Shown in pieces: positions 25,164 through 34,593 of a stretch of DNA of 64,000 nt. Positions within the stretch are counted from its first letter, which is position 1; each line of letters opens with the position of its first letter. This DNA comes from Clostridium tetanomorphum (GTDB lineage Bacteria > Bacillota > Clostridia > Clostridiales > Clostridiaceae), in contig NZ_JAGGKA010000007.1 of the NCBI RefSeq assembly GCF_017873215.1, forward strand, positions 62,001 to 126,000. The letters run 5' to 3'. The position numbers were made by a program, and so were the translations under genes. The notes under the pieces are model-generated. The model made no database searches. It saw only the letters and a list, made by a program, of their open reading frames with translations, and was not told the origin of the DNA.

Positions 25164-25197
25164 GAAGATACATAAAGAAAATTTTTTATGTATCTTC
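25164..25197. terminator. Terminator after the M20 gene
   Basis: GAAGATACATAAA (25164-25176) pairs with TTTATGTATCTTC (25185-25197), with A- and T-runs inside and after. Confidence 0.75.
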
Positions 25198-25325
25198 AAA
25201 TTTTTAAATATTAATATTATTAAATTTTTTGATATTTTAAAGAAAATATGGCATTATTATAATATAAAATAGAGGAATAAATATGGAAAGTACATATATA
25301 TATATATTAAAAGAGGTTAGCTTGT

Positions 25326-25568
25326 ATGTGTTATGTTTATATTTTAGAATGTTCAGATAAGACTTTATATACTGGATGGACCAATAATTTAAAAAAAAGA
25401 ATAGAGACTCATTCTAAAGGAAAGGGTGCAAAGTATACAAGGTGTAGATTACCTGTAAAATTGATATATTATGAGAAATTTGAAAATAAAATTTTGGCAC
25501 AGAGAAGAGAATATAATATAAAACAAATGAAGAGAAAGGAAAAATTGCAATTAATAGAAATGGGATAA
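25326..25568 (+). CDS. GIY-YIG domain protein (UPF0213/YhbQ-like)
   Basis: The 80-residue single-domain protein has [20 protein letters not shown], where the GIY and YIG tripeptides are YVY and YTG, then the catalytic-type Arg in [19 protein letters not shown] and Glu in [10 protein letters not shown]. Proteins of this size and layout are the YhbQ/UPF0213 type, possible DNA-repair nucleases. The ATG at 25326 follows AAGAGGTTAGCTTGT. Confidence 0.93.
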   Translation: MCYVYILECSDKTLYTGWTNNLKKRIETHSKGKGAKYTRCRLPVKLIYYEKFENKILAQRREYNIKQMKRKEKLQLIEMG

Positions 25569-25596
25569 AAAATCTTATGGATGAAAGGTGAAAAAT

Positions 25597-26091
25597 ATGT
25601 TGTTAGAAAATGAACAAAAAGTATATGCGGTATTAAAAGAATTAAAAATTCCTTTTAAGAAATATGAACATAATCAAATTTTTACCATTGAAGAAGCAAA
25701 TAAATTAGAAATTAATATTGAAGGACAGCATTGTAAAAATTTATTTTTGCGTAATAGAAAGGGAAACAAGCATTATCTTGTTATTGTAGACGAATGGAAG
25801 AAAGTTGATTTAAAAGCACTGTCTAAAAACATAGGAACTGCAAGTTTAAGCTTTGCGTCAGAAGAAAGATTATATAGTTATTTAGGAGTTAACCCAGGAT
25901 CCTTTACTCCATTTGGGCTAATAAATGATATTAAAAAAGAAGTAGAAGTTATATTGGATAAGGATATAAAAAAATTAAAAAATATTAGTTTTCATCCTAA
26001 TGTGAATACAGCAACAATTACAATATCATATGAAGACTTTGAAAGATATCTTCAATGGTGTGAAAATAAAATTTATTATATTGATATTTAG
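25597..26091 (+). CDS. YbaK/ProX-type aminoacyl-tRNA deacylase
   Basis: The 164-residue protein matches the YbaK/ProX trans-editing domain: FKKYEHNQIFTIEEA near residues 20-34, the Lys in HCKNLFLRNRKGNKHYLV, and LGVNPGSFTPFGLIND, a motif of the prolyl-tRNA Ala-deacylase subgroup. It probably clears Ala-tRNA(Pro). I chose ATG 25597, 7 bases after GAAAGGTG, rather than the GTG at 25588 that is part of that ribosome site. Confidence 0.9.
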   Translation: MLLENEQKVYAVLKELKIPFKKYEHNQIFTIEEANKLEINIEGQHCKNLFLRNRKGNKHYLVIVDEWKKVDLKALSKNIGTASLSFASEERLYSYLGVNPGSFTPFGLINDIKKEVEVILDKDIKKLKNISFHPNVNTATITISYEDFERYLQWCENKIYYIDI

Positions 26092-26233
26092 AAATTATGA
26101 GCATATCTATGAAAAATATTGTTTATAATACCTAAATTTTTGACATTTTTTTTTACAACAGAATATAAATGATGCAATTTGTTAATTAATAAGGTATACT
26201 AATATTATAAATTCAAAATTTTGGAGGTGTTGT

Positions 26234-26746
26234 ATTATTAATAACGATTATATGCTAAATGAAGGTATTAGAGAAAAAGAAATTAGATTAGTTGGAGAAG
26301 GACAGTCTCAAGTAATAAGTACTAAAGATGCTTTAAATATGGCTATAGAAAGGGATTTAGATTTAGTGATGATTTCCCCAGGAGCTAAGCCACCTGTATG
26401 TAAAATTATGGATTATAATAAGTTCCTCTATGAAAAAACAAAAAAGCAAAAGGAAAATAAGAAAAAGCAAAAAGTTGTTGATGTAAAAGAAATAAGGCTG
26501 AGTGCTACTATTGAGGAACATGATATAGAAGTTAAAGCTAATCATGCTAAGAAATTTTTGGCTAATGAAAACAAAGTTAAAGTATCTATAAGATTTAGAG
26601 GAAGACAAAATAATTATACTAACGTGGGAACTAAGATCTTTGAAGTATTTCTTTCTAAAGTAGGAGATATGGCAGCAGTAGAAAAATCAGCAAGATTAGA
26701 AGGAAATAATATGGTTATGATTTTAGCACCTAAAAAAGTAATATGA
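26234..26746 (+). CDS. infC: Translation initiation factor IF-3 (ATT start)
   Basis: The 170-residue protein has both IF-3 halves: NEGIREKEIRLVGE, DLDLVMISPGAKPPVCKIMDYNKF, a Lys-rich linker, then KEIRLSATIEEHDIEVKANHA and VSIRFRGRQ. I place the start at ATT 26234, 6 bases after GGAGG (26223-26227). This rare codon is conserved in infC and allows IF-3 to repress its own translation; the first ATG (26252) has no ribosome site at the right distance. No rpmI or rplT follows; a terminator does. It may be a second IF-3 gene of this genome, and the N-terminal domain is a few residues short at QSQVIST. Confidence 0.92.
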   Translation: MINNDYMLNEGIREKEIRLVGEGQSQVISTKDALNMAIERDLDLVMISPGAKPPVCKIMDYNKFLYEKTKKQKENKKKQKVVDVKEIRLSATIEEHDIEVKANHAKKFLANENKVKVSIRFRGRQNNYTNVGTKIFEVFLSKVGDMAAVEKSARLEGNNMVMILAPKKVI

Positions 26747-26755
26747 TTTATGAGG

Positions 26756-26787
26756 AAAAGATAGGTTATAATTAAACCTATCTTTTA
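26756..26787 (+). terminator. Terminator directly after infC
   Basis: AAAAGATAGGTT (26756-26767) pairs with AACCTATCTTTT (26775-26786), followed by ATTATA. It begins 10 bases after the infC stop. Confidence 0.8.
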
Positions 26788-26912
26788 TTATATTTAATAT
26801 AAAATTACATTATTTGTCTTTACAATATGAGGTTAAATAGGTAAAATTAAATATGTAGGACAAAATTGTACTACAATATTGAAGGACTATAATGAAGTAA
26901 AGGGGAATAATT

Positions 26913-27758
26913 ATGAAAAAAATAAAAGAATATATTTTAATTAATTTTGGATTAATTTTAGTTGCACTTTCCATATATCTTATATTAGCACCTAATCATC
27001 TAGCACCAGGAGGCATAAGTGGACTTGCTATTGTAATTAACTATTTTATTCCTCAAATACCTGTTGGAGCTATAATGATGTCTACAGATCTAATATTATT
27101 TATTATTGGATTTATATTTATTGGGACTGAGTTTGGAGCAAAAACTATATATTCAAGTTTTACGCTTTCTGGGATGGTTTTTTTATTACAGAAAGTACAT
27201 CCTATTAAAGAGCCATTCTCACATGATATTTTGGCACAACTTATATTTTCTACTTGTATGGGAGCTGTAGGAATGGCTATTGTATTTCAACAAAATGCAT
27301 GTACAGGAGGAACAGATATTATTGCTAAGATTTTAAATAAATATTTTAATATTAATCTTGGAACAGGAGTTTTAATGTGTGATATATTTATCGCAATATC
27401 TTCAGGATTCATATTTGGAATTGAAAGTGGCATGTATGGAGTATTAGGAGTTTTAGCAAATGGAATAGTTATTGATAAAGTTATACAGAATTTGACTATT
27501 AATAAAGAAGTGGTTATTGTTAGTAATATGAGTGAAGAAATAAAAGATTTTATTGTAAGTGAATTAGGCAGGGGAGCTACTATTTATACTGCTAAAGGTG
27601 CCTTTACAAATGAAGAAAAAGAAGTTATTAGAACTATTGTAGGGAGAAAAGAATTTAATAGGTTAAAAAAATATATAAAAAGTATAGATTCTAATGCTTT
27701 TATTACAGTAAATCATATACATGAAACTTTTGGGGAGGGATTTTTACACATAGGATAA
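26913..27758 (+). CDS. YitT family membrane protein
   Basis: The 281-residue protein has the YitT layout: about five N-terminal membrane helices (DUF161) with LAPNHLAPGGISGLAIVINYF and QNACTGGTDIIAKI, and a C-terminal DUF2179 domain with VVIVSNMSEEIKDFI, GRGATIYTAKGAFT and FITVNHIHETFGEGF. Function is unknown. AAAGGGGAATAATT precedes ATG 26913. A second YitT paralogue lies at 61738. The GntR regulator gene starts 44 bases downstream. Confidence 0.93.
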   Translation: MKKIKEYILINFGLILVALSIYLILAPNHLAPGGISGLAIVINYFIPQIPVGAIMMSTDLILFIIGFIFIGTEFGAKTIYSSFTLSGMVFLLQKVHPIKEPFSHDILAQLIFSTCMGAVGMAIVFQQNACTGGTDIIAKILNKYFNINLGTGVLMCDIFIAISSGFIFGIESGMYGVLGVLANGIVIDKVIQNLTINKEVVIVSNMSEEIKDFIVSELGRGATIYTAKGAFTNEEKEVIRTIVGRKEFNRLKKYIKSIDSNAFITVNHIHETFGEGFLHIG

Positions 27759-27802
27759 TTTTATACTATAAGAAGTACTTTTAACTAAGGAGTGATTTTT
27801 TA

Positions 27803-28483
27803 GTGGGAGATAAAATTAAGAGATCTATGGAGGAAGTAGTTTATGAAACTTTAAAAAATGCTATATTAAATAGAAGTTTAGCTCCAGGAACTCAACTTAT
27901 AGAGAGTACTATAGCTGATAGAATGGAGGTTAGCAGAACACCTATAAGGAATGCTATTAAACGGCTTGCATTAGAAGGATTTGTAACTATCATTCCAAAC
28001 AGAGGCGCTTTTATTATACAGCCATCACTAGAGGAAATTATTCAGGCTTATAAAATGAGAGAAGAATTAGAATGTATTGCTATTAAATTTGGTATAGATA
28101 AAATAGTAGAAGATGATATAAATATTTTAGAAAACCTTGTAAAAAAAGAATTAGAGGCATTAACTAAAAAAGATATTATTGAATATTTTTCTGTAAATAA
28201 AAAGTTTCATACAATGTTAGCATTAAAAAGTGGTAATAAATACCTAATTAAGTTTATAGAAAGTATAATTAATCAAATAAATATTTATTTAATATTGTAT
28301 GATACTTTTTACAATACTGATTTGCAATTTCCTAGTATTGAAGAACATAAGAAGATGATATATTTTATTAAAAATAAAGATTGTAGCAATCTTCAATCTT
28401 TAATTACAAATCATATAAATAGTGGATTAAATGATTTACAAATTGATAAAGTGCAATATAAGTCTTTAAATGATATTTTTTAA
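27803..28483 (+). CDS. GntR family regulator with FCD domain
   Basis: The 226-residue protein has an N-terminal winged helix of the GntR type (GTQLIESTIADRMEVSRTPI followed by RNAIKRLALEGFV) and a C-terminal helical FCD ligand-binding domain. Regulators of this type usually respond to small carboxylic acids. The GTG start follows TAAGGAGTGATTTTTTA. It lies just after a YitT gene and may control it; no operator was identified. Confidence 0.92.
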   Translation: MGDKIKRSMEEVVYETLKNAILNRSLAPGTQLIESTIADRMEVSRTPIRNAIKRLALEGFVTIIPNRGAFIIQPSLEEIIQAYKMREELECIAIKFGIDKIVEDDINILENLVKKELEALTKKDIIEYFSVNKKFHTMLALKSGNKYLIKFIESIINQINIYLILYDTFYNTDLQFPSIEEHKKMIYFIKNKDCSNLQSLITNHINSGLNDLQIDKVQYKSLNDIF

Positions 28484-28488
28484 AAAAC

Positions 28489-28554
28489 ATAATCTGTGTA
28501 TTCTCCAATTGATAAGCATAATTAAAGTATTCTTATAGAGTTTACACAGATTAT
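28489..28554. terminator. Inverted repeat between convergent genes
   Basis: ATAATCTGTGTA (28489-28500) and TACACAGATTAT (28543-28554) are exact complements with a 42-base loop. T-runs on the plus strand follow. It is a plausible bidirectional terminator, although the loop is long. Confidence 0.5.
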
Positions 28555-28571
28555 TTTATTTTAGTATAAGA

Positions 28572-28841
28572 TTAACTATTCATACCTTTTTTAGCTCTTG
28601 ATTCAGCATTTAGTCGTTTAGTTTCTTCTAAACTAGCAGCATTAGTACTGCTACTCATTGCACTGTTCTGAAAATTATTCATTCCACTATTAGTTCTTGA
28701 CTGAGCATTTAAATTTCTTGCCTCTTGTAGACTTGCATCATTAGCACTATTATTTAAAGCATTAGTATTTCCAGCCATATTTTTATTAGCTCTTGATTGA
28801 GCATTTAATCTTTTAGCTTCTTCTAAATTATTATTTTCCAT
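28572..28841 (-). CDS. Triplicated-motif protein, gamma-type SASP-like
   Basis: The 89-residue, Asn/Ser/Ala-rich protein contains three copies of a ~17-residue unit, LEEAKRLNAQSRANKNM, LQEARNLNAQSRTNSGM and LEETKRLNAESRAKKGM, separated by low-complexity spacers. It has no aromatic residue except one Phe and no Cys. Composition and repetition recall gamma-type small acid-soluble spore proteins, which supply amino acids on germination, but I cannot confirm homology. AAAGGAGAATACTC precedes ATG 28841. Spore packing or a disordered storage role is inference. Confidence 0.7.
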   Translation of the reverse strand: MENNNLEEAKRLNAQSRANKNMAGNTNALNNSANDASLQEARNLNAQSRTNSGMNNFQNSAMSSSTNAASLEETKRLNAESRAKKGMNS

Positions 28842-29055
28842 GAGTATTCTCCTTTCAAACTATATAATTGAATACATGAAATAGTTTATCCATTATATAA
28901 AAAAATATAGATAAATATTTTACAACTGGTGGTATAATTTGGTAAATAATTATTTTTTAAATTTTATTAAATTTGATATAATTACTATATATTTATATAA
29001 TAACTGTTACTGAAGAGAGAAAAGAGAATTTCATTTTAAGGGGGAAAACTTTTTT

Positions 29056-30258
29056 ATGAAAATAGTACATACAGGAGATTGGCATATAGGGAAAATTGTA
29101 AATGAGTTTAGTATGATAGAGGAACAAGAGTATATATTAAAAAAGTTAATTAATATTATAGAAGAAGAAGAGCCAGATGCATTAGTTATAGCAGGAGATT
29201 TGTATGATAGAAGCATTCCTACTGTAGAAGCTATTAATTTACTAAATAAAGTATTTAATAAAATATTACTTCAGCTTAAAATACCTATATTAACTATAGC
29301 AGGAAATCATGATAGTGGTGAAAGGCTGTCTTTTGGTAGCGAAATCTTAATAAAAAATGGACTATATATAGCAGGGATATTAGATTCAGATATTAGAAAG
29401 GTAGTTCTTTATGATGAAAGTGAGCCAGTTAATTTTTATCTTATTCCATATGCTGATCCTAGAGAAGTAAGAAATAAGTTTGAGGATAAAGAAATAAATA
29501 ATCATGATACAGCTATGAAAAAAATAATAGAAAAAATAAAAAATGGTTTTAATGAAAATGAAAAAAATGTTATAGTAGCTCACGGATATGTAACTTTTAT
29601 GAAGGATATAGATAAAGAAATAACAGAAGAAGAAAATTATAAGAGAGCAGGGCTTGAAACTTCTGATTCTGAAAGACCATTAAGTATTGGAGGAACAGAC
29701 TTAATAGATGGAAAATATTTTGAAGCTTTTAATTATACTGCTTTAGGTCATTTGCATCGACCACAAAAAGTTGGAAAGGATACTATACGATATTCAGGTT
29801 CATTGCTAAAGTATTCTTTTTCAGAAGCAAATCATAAAAAAGGTGTTAATATTGTTAATATAAAAAAAAATGGAGAAGTTACCATAGAGTTTAAAGAGCT
29901 AATACCAAAAAGAGACATGAGAATTATAAAAGGGCCAATAAATGAACTTGTAAATCCAGAAGTTTATAAAAAAACTAATACAGAAGATTTTGTATTTGCT
30001 GTACTCACAGATGAAGGGGAATTAATGGATCCTATATCAAAATTAAGAACTGTATATTCTAATATTATGGGGTTAAGTAGGATTAATATGGATGAAAGAG
30101 AAAAAAGCAAAACTTCAGCATCTTTAAGATATGAGAATAAATCTAAAGTGAAACTTTTCCAAGAATTTTATGAAGACATAGAAGGAATAGAAATAACAAA
30201 AGAAAAAATTGATATAATTGAAAAAGTTGTTGAAGAGGTAAATAGGGAGGAAAAATAA
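29056..30258 (+). CDS. sbcD: Exonuclease SbcCD subunit D
   Basis: The 400-residue Mre11-type nuclease subunit shows the five phosphoesterase motifs: HTGDWHIGK at residues 5-13, LVIAGDLYDR ~45-54, TIAGNHDSGE ~80, VAHGY, and LGHLHRPQKV ~233. Together with SbcC it processes hairpins and protein-blocked DNA ends in an ATP-dependent way. ATG 29056 is preceded by AAGGGGGAAAACTTTTTT. sbcC starts 2 bases after its stop. Confidence 0.97.
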   Translation: MKIVHTGDWHIGKIVNEFSMIEEQEYILKKLINIIEEEEPDALVIAGDLYDRSIPTVEAINLLNKVFNKILLQLKIPILTIAGNHDSGERLSFGSEILIKNGLYIAGILDSDIRKVVLYDESEPVNFYLIPYADPREVRNKFEDKEINNHDTAMKKIIEKIKNGFNENEKNVIVAHGYVTFMKDIDKEITEEENYKRAGLETSDSERPLSIGGTDLIDGKYFEAFNYTALGHLHRPQKVGKDTIRYSGSLLKYSFSEANHKKGVNIVNIKKNGEVTIEFKELIPKRDMRIIKGPINELVNPEVYKKTNTEDFVFAVLTDEGELMDPISKLRTVYSNIMGLSRINMDEREKSKTSASLRYENKSKVKLFQEFYEDIEGIEITKEKIDIIEKVVEEVNREEK

Positions 30259-30259
30259 T

Positions 30260-33200
30260 ATGAAACCAATAAAGTTAACTATGAGCGCTTTTGGACCTTA
30301 TGCGGGAGAAGAAATAGTTGATTTTACTAAATTGAAACATAAAAATATATTTCTAATTACAGGACCTACAGGAGCTGGAAAAACTACTATTTTTGATGCT
30401 ATAAGCTATGCTCTTTATGGAGAAGCATCTGGAAGTAGTAGAGATAAAGACTGTTTACGAAGTGATTTTGCTTCACCAGATATTCTTACATATGTAAAGT
30501 TAGACTTTGAACTTAGAGGAAAAATATATACAATATGTAGATTTCCTCAACAGGAAAGAAAAAAGGTTAGAGGAGAAGGATATGTACTTAAAAATGCAGA
30601 AGTTGAATTGGTTTTGCCTAGTGGAGATATACTAACAAGGGTTAATGCTGTAGACGAAAAAATAAGTGAAATTATAGGAATAAACAAAAATCAATTTAAA
30701 CAGATAGTAATGATTCCTCAAGGAGAATTTAGAAAGCTTCTTGAATCGGAAAGTTCTGAAAGAGAAATTATATTTAGAAAAATTTTTGGAACAGAAAGCT
30801 TTGAGGCTATTCAGAGAAAACTTGATGAAAAGAAAAAAAATCTTTATAAGAAAATTAGCGTCACTAAAACTGAAAGAGATACTCATATAAAACATATTGA
30901 TCCTAGTGATGATGAAATTTTATTGAAGCTTATAAATGAAAATTATTTAAATATAACTGAAATATTAACTAGAACAAAAGATTTACTTAAAATGCACTTA
31001 CAAGAAAGAAAGAATATTAAGAAAGAAATTGAACAACTTGATATGGACATTGAAAGATTTCAAAAGGATATAATGAAGGGAGAAGAAATAAATAGAAATA
31101 TTAAAGAAAAGGAAGAAGTTCAAAAAGAATATAATTCTTATATATTAAAAGAAGAGGAATTTAAAAATAAAAAGGTGAAATTAGAAAGAGGTAGAGATGC
31201 CTTACAAGTAAAGATTATAGAAGATACTTATAAACATAGAAAAAGTAATTTAAAAATTAAAAAATTACAATACGAGGAAATAGAAGATAAGTTAAAAAAA
31301 TCAGAAAAAAATCTATTAACATATAAAGAAATTTTACAGAAAGAAGAAGATAAAGAAATTGAAAGGAAAATAATATGGGATGCTATAGTAAATTTAAAAA
31401 ATCAAGAGAAAAAAGCTAAAGAATATGAACAAAAGGGATTAGCTATACTTAGTCTTAGAAAAAAGTTACAGGATAAAAAAGACTTTATAAAAGAATTAAA
31501 ATTATTTATAAAAGATGAGAAAAAGAAATTTGAAGAGAATAGTAAAAAATTATTGGATGTGCAGAGAGCGGAAATATCAAAAGAAAAGATTGATAGAGTT
31601 ATATATGAAAAAGAATTTATTATTAATGAAATGAGAAATTTTTATAGAAATACTGAAGAATATATGAAAAAAGTTAGTAAACATACTAAAGAAAGCAAAA
31701 ATTTTGAAGAATTTAATAAGGAATATATAAGCATAAGAAGTAAATATGAAATAATGGAAGATAATTTTAGAAGAGGACAAGCCGGACTTTTGGCTAAAAA
31801 TTTAAAAGAAGGAATACAGTGTCCTGTATGTGGGGCCACACATCACCCTAAACTTGCTACTTTGATAGGAGAAGTTCCTGCAGAGAAAGAAATTAATGAT
31901 GTGAAAAACAAGATTAATATATTGAAAGAAGAAAGAGATAAAAAGATTACATATCTTTCAGATTTAAATGGAATGATTAAGAATAATGAAGAAATATTAT
32001 TAAATATGAGGGAAAAGTTAAGTACTGTTTTAGGAGAAGATTTAATGTCTATTAAAATAACAGATATGCTTCAATACATAACAGTAAAGGGAAAGAATAT
32101 AAGTATAGAAATAAAGGAACTAAAAGAAAAGCAAAGTGAATTAATAAAAATTGTAGAAAATAAATTTGTTATAGAAGAAAATTTAAAAAAATTGGATGAA
32201 AATATAAAAAATAAAGAAGAATCATTGCAAAATGAGGAAAAGAACTATACAGAACTTTATGGAAAAGTAGAAAGTGAAGAAGAAGTTCTTAGAGGTATTG
32301 AAAAAGAGATTCCAGAAGAAATACGCTGTGCTAATAAGATTTCATTAAGAATAAAAGAATTAGAAAATGAATTAAAGGATTTAGAAAAAAATTATAAACT
32401 CGCTCAAGATAATTATAGTAAGGCTAATATAGAATATGCTTCGGTAAAGGCAGATAAAGAAGCTAAGCTTAAAAATTTACAAGAGGAATTCAAGGAAGTA
32501 GAATTGTTGAATGAAAAATTGAATTCTAAGATTAAACAATGTGGATTTAAAGATTATCATGAATATAATGAATTAAAAATTGGGGAAGATGAAATTAAAA
32601 GTTTACAACATGAAATATTACAATATAGTGAAAAAGTACATTCATTAAAAGATAGATTAGAAAGAATATTAAAGGATACTGAAGGATTAAAGGAAGTATG
32701 TTTAGAAGATTTGAAAAAAACTTTAGAAGAAATAGTTTTAAAAAAGCAGCAATTAAGTGAAAAAGAATTACATGTATTTTGGAAAATAAATAATAATGAT
32801 AAAGCTATTAAAGAAATAGAAAAAATAAATAAAAATATAATGGAAGATGAAGAGAAATATAGTGTTATAGGTGAACTGGCAAGGGTTGCTAATGGAGATA
32901 ATAGGGAAAGAATAACTTTTGAAAGATATGTATTAGCTGCTTATTTTAATGAAATAATTAATGCTGCCAATTTAAGATTAACTAAAATGACAGGGGATAG
33001 ATTTGTACTTAAAAGAAAAGAAGAGAAAGGGAAAGGAAGAAAACAAGAAGGGTTAGAACTGGAGGTGTTTGATAATTATACAGGAAAAGCTCGTCATGTT
33101 AAAACTTTATCAGGAGGAGAAAGTTTTAAGGCTTCTTTAGCTTTAGCCTTAGGATTAGCTGATGTGGTTCAATGCTATGCTGGGGGAATAAGTCTGGATA

Positions 33201-33397
33201 CCATATTTATAGATGAAGGTTTTGGGACTTTAGATCCAGAGTCTTTAGATAACGCAATTGAATGTTTGATTAATTTACAAAAAGGAGGAAGACTTGTAGG
33301 AATAATTTCCCACGTACCAGAATTAAAAGAGAGAATAGATGTACGACTTGAAATAACTCCAGCAAAAGAAGGCAGTAAAACAACTTTTATAATTTAA
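30260..33397 (+). CDS. sbcC: Exonuclease SbcCD subunit C
   Basis: The 1045-residue Rad50-type SMC-like ATPase has Walker A GPTGAGKTTIFDA near residues 34-46. Long coiled coils are separated by a zinc hook CPVCG at about residues 521-525. The C-terminal lobe carries the signature TLSGGESFKASLALAL and Walker B TIFIDEGFGTLD. Length and order are normal. GGGAGGAAAAATAAT sits just before the ATG. It forms one operon with sbcD. The terminator after it is not obvious. Confidence 0.97.
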   Translation: MKPIKLTMSAFGPYAGEEIVDFTKLKHKNIFLITGPTGAGKTTIFDAISYALYGEASGSSRDKDCLRSDFASPDILTYVKLDFELRGKIYTICRFPQQERKKVRGEGYVLKNAEVELVLPSGDILTRVNAVDEKISEIIGINKNQFKQIVMIPQGEFRKLLESESSEREIIFRKIFGTESFEAIQRKLDEKKKNLYKKISVTKTERDTHIKHIDPSDDEILLKLINENYLNITEILTRTKDLLKMHLQERKNIKKEIEQLDMDIERFQKDIMKGEEINRNIKEKEEVQKEYNSYILKEEEFKNKKVKLERGRDALQVKIIEDTYKHRKSNLKIKKLQYEEIEDKLKKSEKNLLTYKEILQKEEDKEIERKIIWDAIVNLKNQEKKAKEYEQKGLAILSLRKKLQDKKDFIKELKLFIKDEKKKFEENSKKLLDVQRAEISKEKIDRVIYEKEFIINEMRNFYRNTEEYMKKVSKHTKESKNFEEFNKEYISIRSKYEIMEDNFRRGQAGLLAKNLKEGIQCPVCGATHHPKLATLIGEVPAEKEINDVKNKINILKEERDKKITYLSDLNGMIKNNEEILLNMREKLSTVLGEDLMSIKITDMLQYITVKGKNISIEIKELKEKQSELIKIVENKFVIEENLKKLDENIKNKEESLQNEEKNYTELYGKVESEEEVLRGIEKEIPEEIRCANKISLRIKELENELKDLEKNYKLAQDNYSKANIEYASVKADKEAKLKNLQEEFKEVELLNEKLNSKIKQCGFKDYHEYNELKIGEDEIKSLQHEILQYSEKVHSLKDRLERILKDTEGLKEVCLEDLKKTLEEIVLKKQQLSEKELHVFWKINNNDKAIKEIEKINKNIMEDEEKYSVIGELARVANGDNRERITFERYVLAAYFNEIINAANLRLTKMTGDRFVLKRKEEKGKGRKQEGLELEVFDNYTGKARHVKTLSGGESFKASLALALGLADVVQCYAGGISLDTIFIDEGFGTLDPESLDNAIECLINLQKGGRLVGIISHVPELKERIDVRLEITPAKEGSKTTFII

Positions 33398-33570
33398 TAT
33401 TTTTAGAAAAAGTTTGTATTTATTATGAAATTTATATGAACTTTTAGAATACAATGTATTAATAGAAGTAATGATAAAAGACTTGATTATTAAACTATGT
33501 ATATATTATTATATAATAAAGAAGATATTATTCTGAAAAGTGAGAAAATAATATTTAAGGGGAGGATTTA

Positions 33571-33849
33571 ATGAAAAGCTTTTTTTGGGGAATAACTGTA
33601 GAGTTTTTAATTTTAGCCATTTCTTTTTTAATAAAAGAGTTTAATTTTTTTCTTTTAGCTACAGGGTTACTCGCCTTTGGAAGTTTATTCATAAGTGGTG
33701 TGATTTATGGGGTTATAAAGGATAATTTCTATAGAAATACAATTTATGAAGGAAAAAACGAAAGAGCACTTAGAATCAATAGAGCAATGAAAGTATTTTT
33801 CTTTAGTCTGCCTAGTACTGCAACCTTTTTTACTAGTATACTTCTTTAA
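33571..33849 (+). CDS. Small membrane protein, DUF5316-like
   Basis: The 92-residue protein has three hydrophobic stretches (residues ~5-20, 26-48 and 75-91) separated by a short polar segment rich in Lys and Arg. It resembles DUF5316 membrane proteins in size and layout; the match is by eye. AAGGGGAGGATTTA precedes ATG 33571. It has its own terminator. No function is known. Confidence 0.7.
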   Translation: MKSFFWGITVEFLILAISFLIKEFNFFLLATGLLAFGSLFISGVIYGVIKDNFYRNTIYEGKNERALRINRAMKVFFFSLPSTATFFTSILL

Positions 33850-33857
33850 CAATATAT

Positions 33858-33889
33858 ATACCATCAGAAAAGTTCTGATGGTATTTTCT
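33858..33889 (+). terminator. Terminator after the DUF5316-like gene
   Basis: ATACCATCAGAA (33858-33869) pairs with TTCTGATGGTAT (33873-33884) around AAG, followed by TTTCTTT. Confidence 0.9.
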
Positions 33890-34028
33890 TTATCTATTCT
33901 TATATAATATAAATTTGTAAATAGATTTCTATAGTTGTATATAGTTTCATAACATATAAAATTAAATTAAGGTAAAACTTATAATACAAAACAAATTAAT
34001 AAATAAATTAAATGAGGAGGAAAAGATT

Positions 34029-34232
34029 ATGCCAAATTATAATAGTTCAAATAAACTTATAGTACCAGAGGCAAAACAAGGATTAAATACATTTAAAATG
34101 GAGGTTGCTAATGGACTTGGCTTATCCAACTATCAGAATACTGACAAGGGTAACTTAACCTCGAGACAGAATGGTTCTGTTGGTGGAGAAATGGTAAAAA
34201 GAATGGTAGAAGCTTATGAAAGAAATTTATAA
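34029..34232 (+). CDS. Alpha/beta-type small acid-soluble spore protein
   Basis: The 67-residue protein has the alpha/beta SASP core: ALNTFKMEVANGLG-like GLNTFKMEVANGLGL and, near the C-terminus, DKGNLTSRQNGSVGGEMVKR. Such proteins coat and protect DNA in spores. The usual GPR protease site (E-I/F-A) is represented by MEVANGLG. GAGGAGGAAAAGATT precedes ATG 34029. Expression is expected from the forespore sigma factor G; I did not identify that promoter with confidence. Confidence 0.95.
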   Translation: MPNYNSSNKLIVPEAKQGLNTFKMEVANGLGLSNYQNTDKGNLTSRQNGSVGGEMVKRMVEAYERNL

Positions 34233-34240
34233 AATTAAGT

Positions 34241-34272
34241 AAAAGGTTAACCTAAATGGCTAGCCTTTTTCT
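34241..34272. terminator. Bidirectional terminator between SASP and CGGC genes
   Basis: AAAAGGTTA pairs with TAGCCTTTT (one wobble), followed by TCTTTTTT on the plus strand. It overlaps the 3' end of the minus-strand CGGC-domain gene. Confidence 0.65.
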
Positions 34273-34593
34273 TTTTTCATGGGTATAACCTTCTACTTGG
34301 AAATCCTTTGAAAGTCCTTTTATAAATTCATTGTACCAAGGACATTTAGATCTTATACAAGAAGATAAATGTATTCTTTTTATTCCAAGCTCCTTTAGCT
34401 GTTTTGCTTTTAATATCAAATCATTAACGGCGGTATTACTACAACCATCGCATTGTATAAAACTTACTAATTCAGATTCTTCATTTATATATTTCTCAAA
34501 TGAACCAGACCTATTATTAAAAGCTTTAAAGCACCCAGAACCAGAACATCTTTTAGAAACTTCCAGACAATTAATAATACCTATTTTTTTCAT
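34252..34593 (-). CDS. CGGC domain protein
   Basis: The 113-residue protein carries the cysteine pattern of CGGC-domain proteins: CSGSGCFKAFNNRSGSFEKY near residues 16-35, IQCDGCSN near 47-54, and SSCIRSKCPWY near 78-88. The cysteines probably bind metal or an iron-sulfur cluster; function is unknown. AAAGGAGAAACACA precedes ATG 34593. It is a single-gene unit. Confidence 0.88.
   Translation of the reverse strand: MKKIGIINCLEVSKRCSGSGCFKAFNNRSGSFEKYINEESELVSFIQCDGCSNTAVNDLILKAKQLKELGIKRIHLSSCIRSKCPWYNEFIKGLSKDFQVEGYTHEKRKRLAI

Noticed and set aside
27803-28483. GntR gene as a regulator of the sbcDC operon
   Set aside because: The two are separated by a convergent gene and a hairpin, and nothing in the sequence links them.
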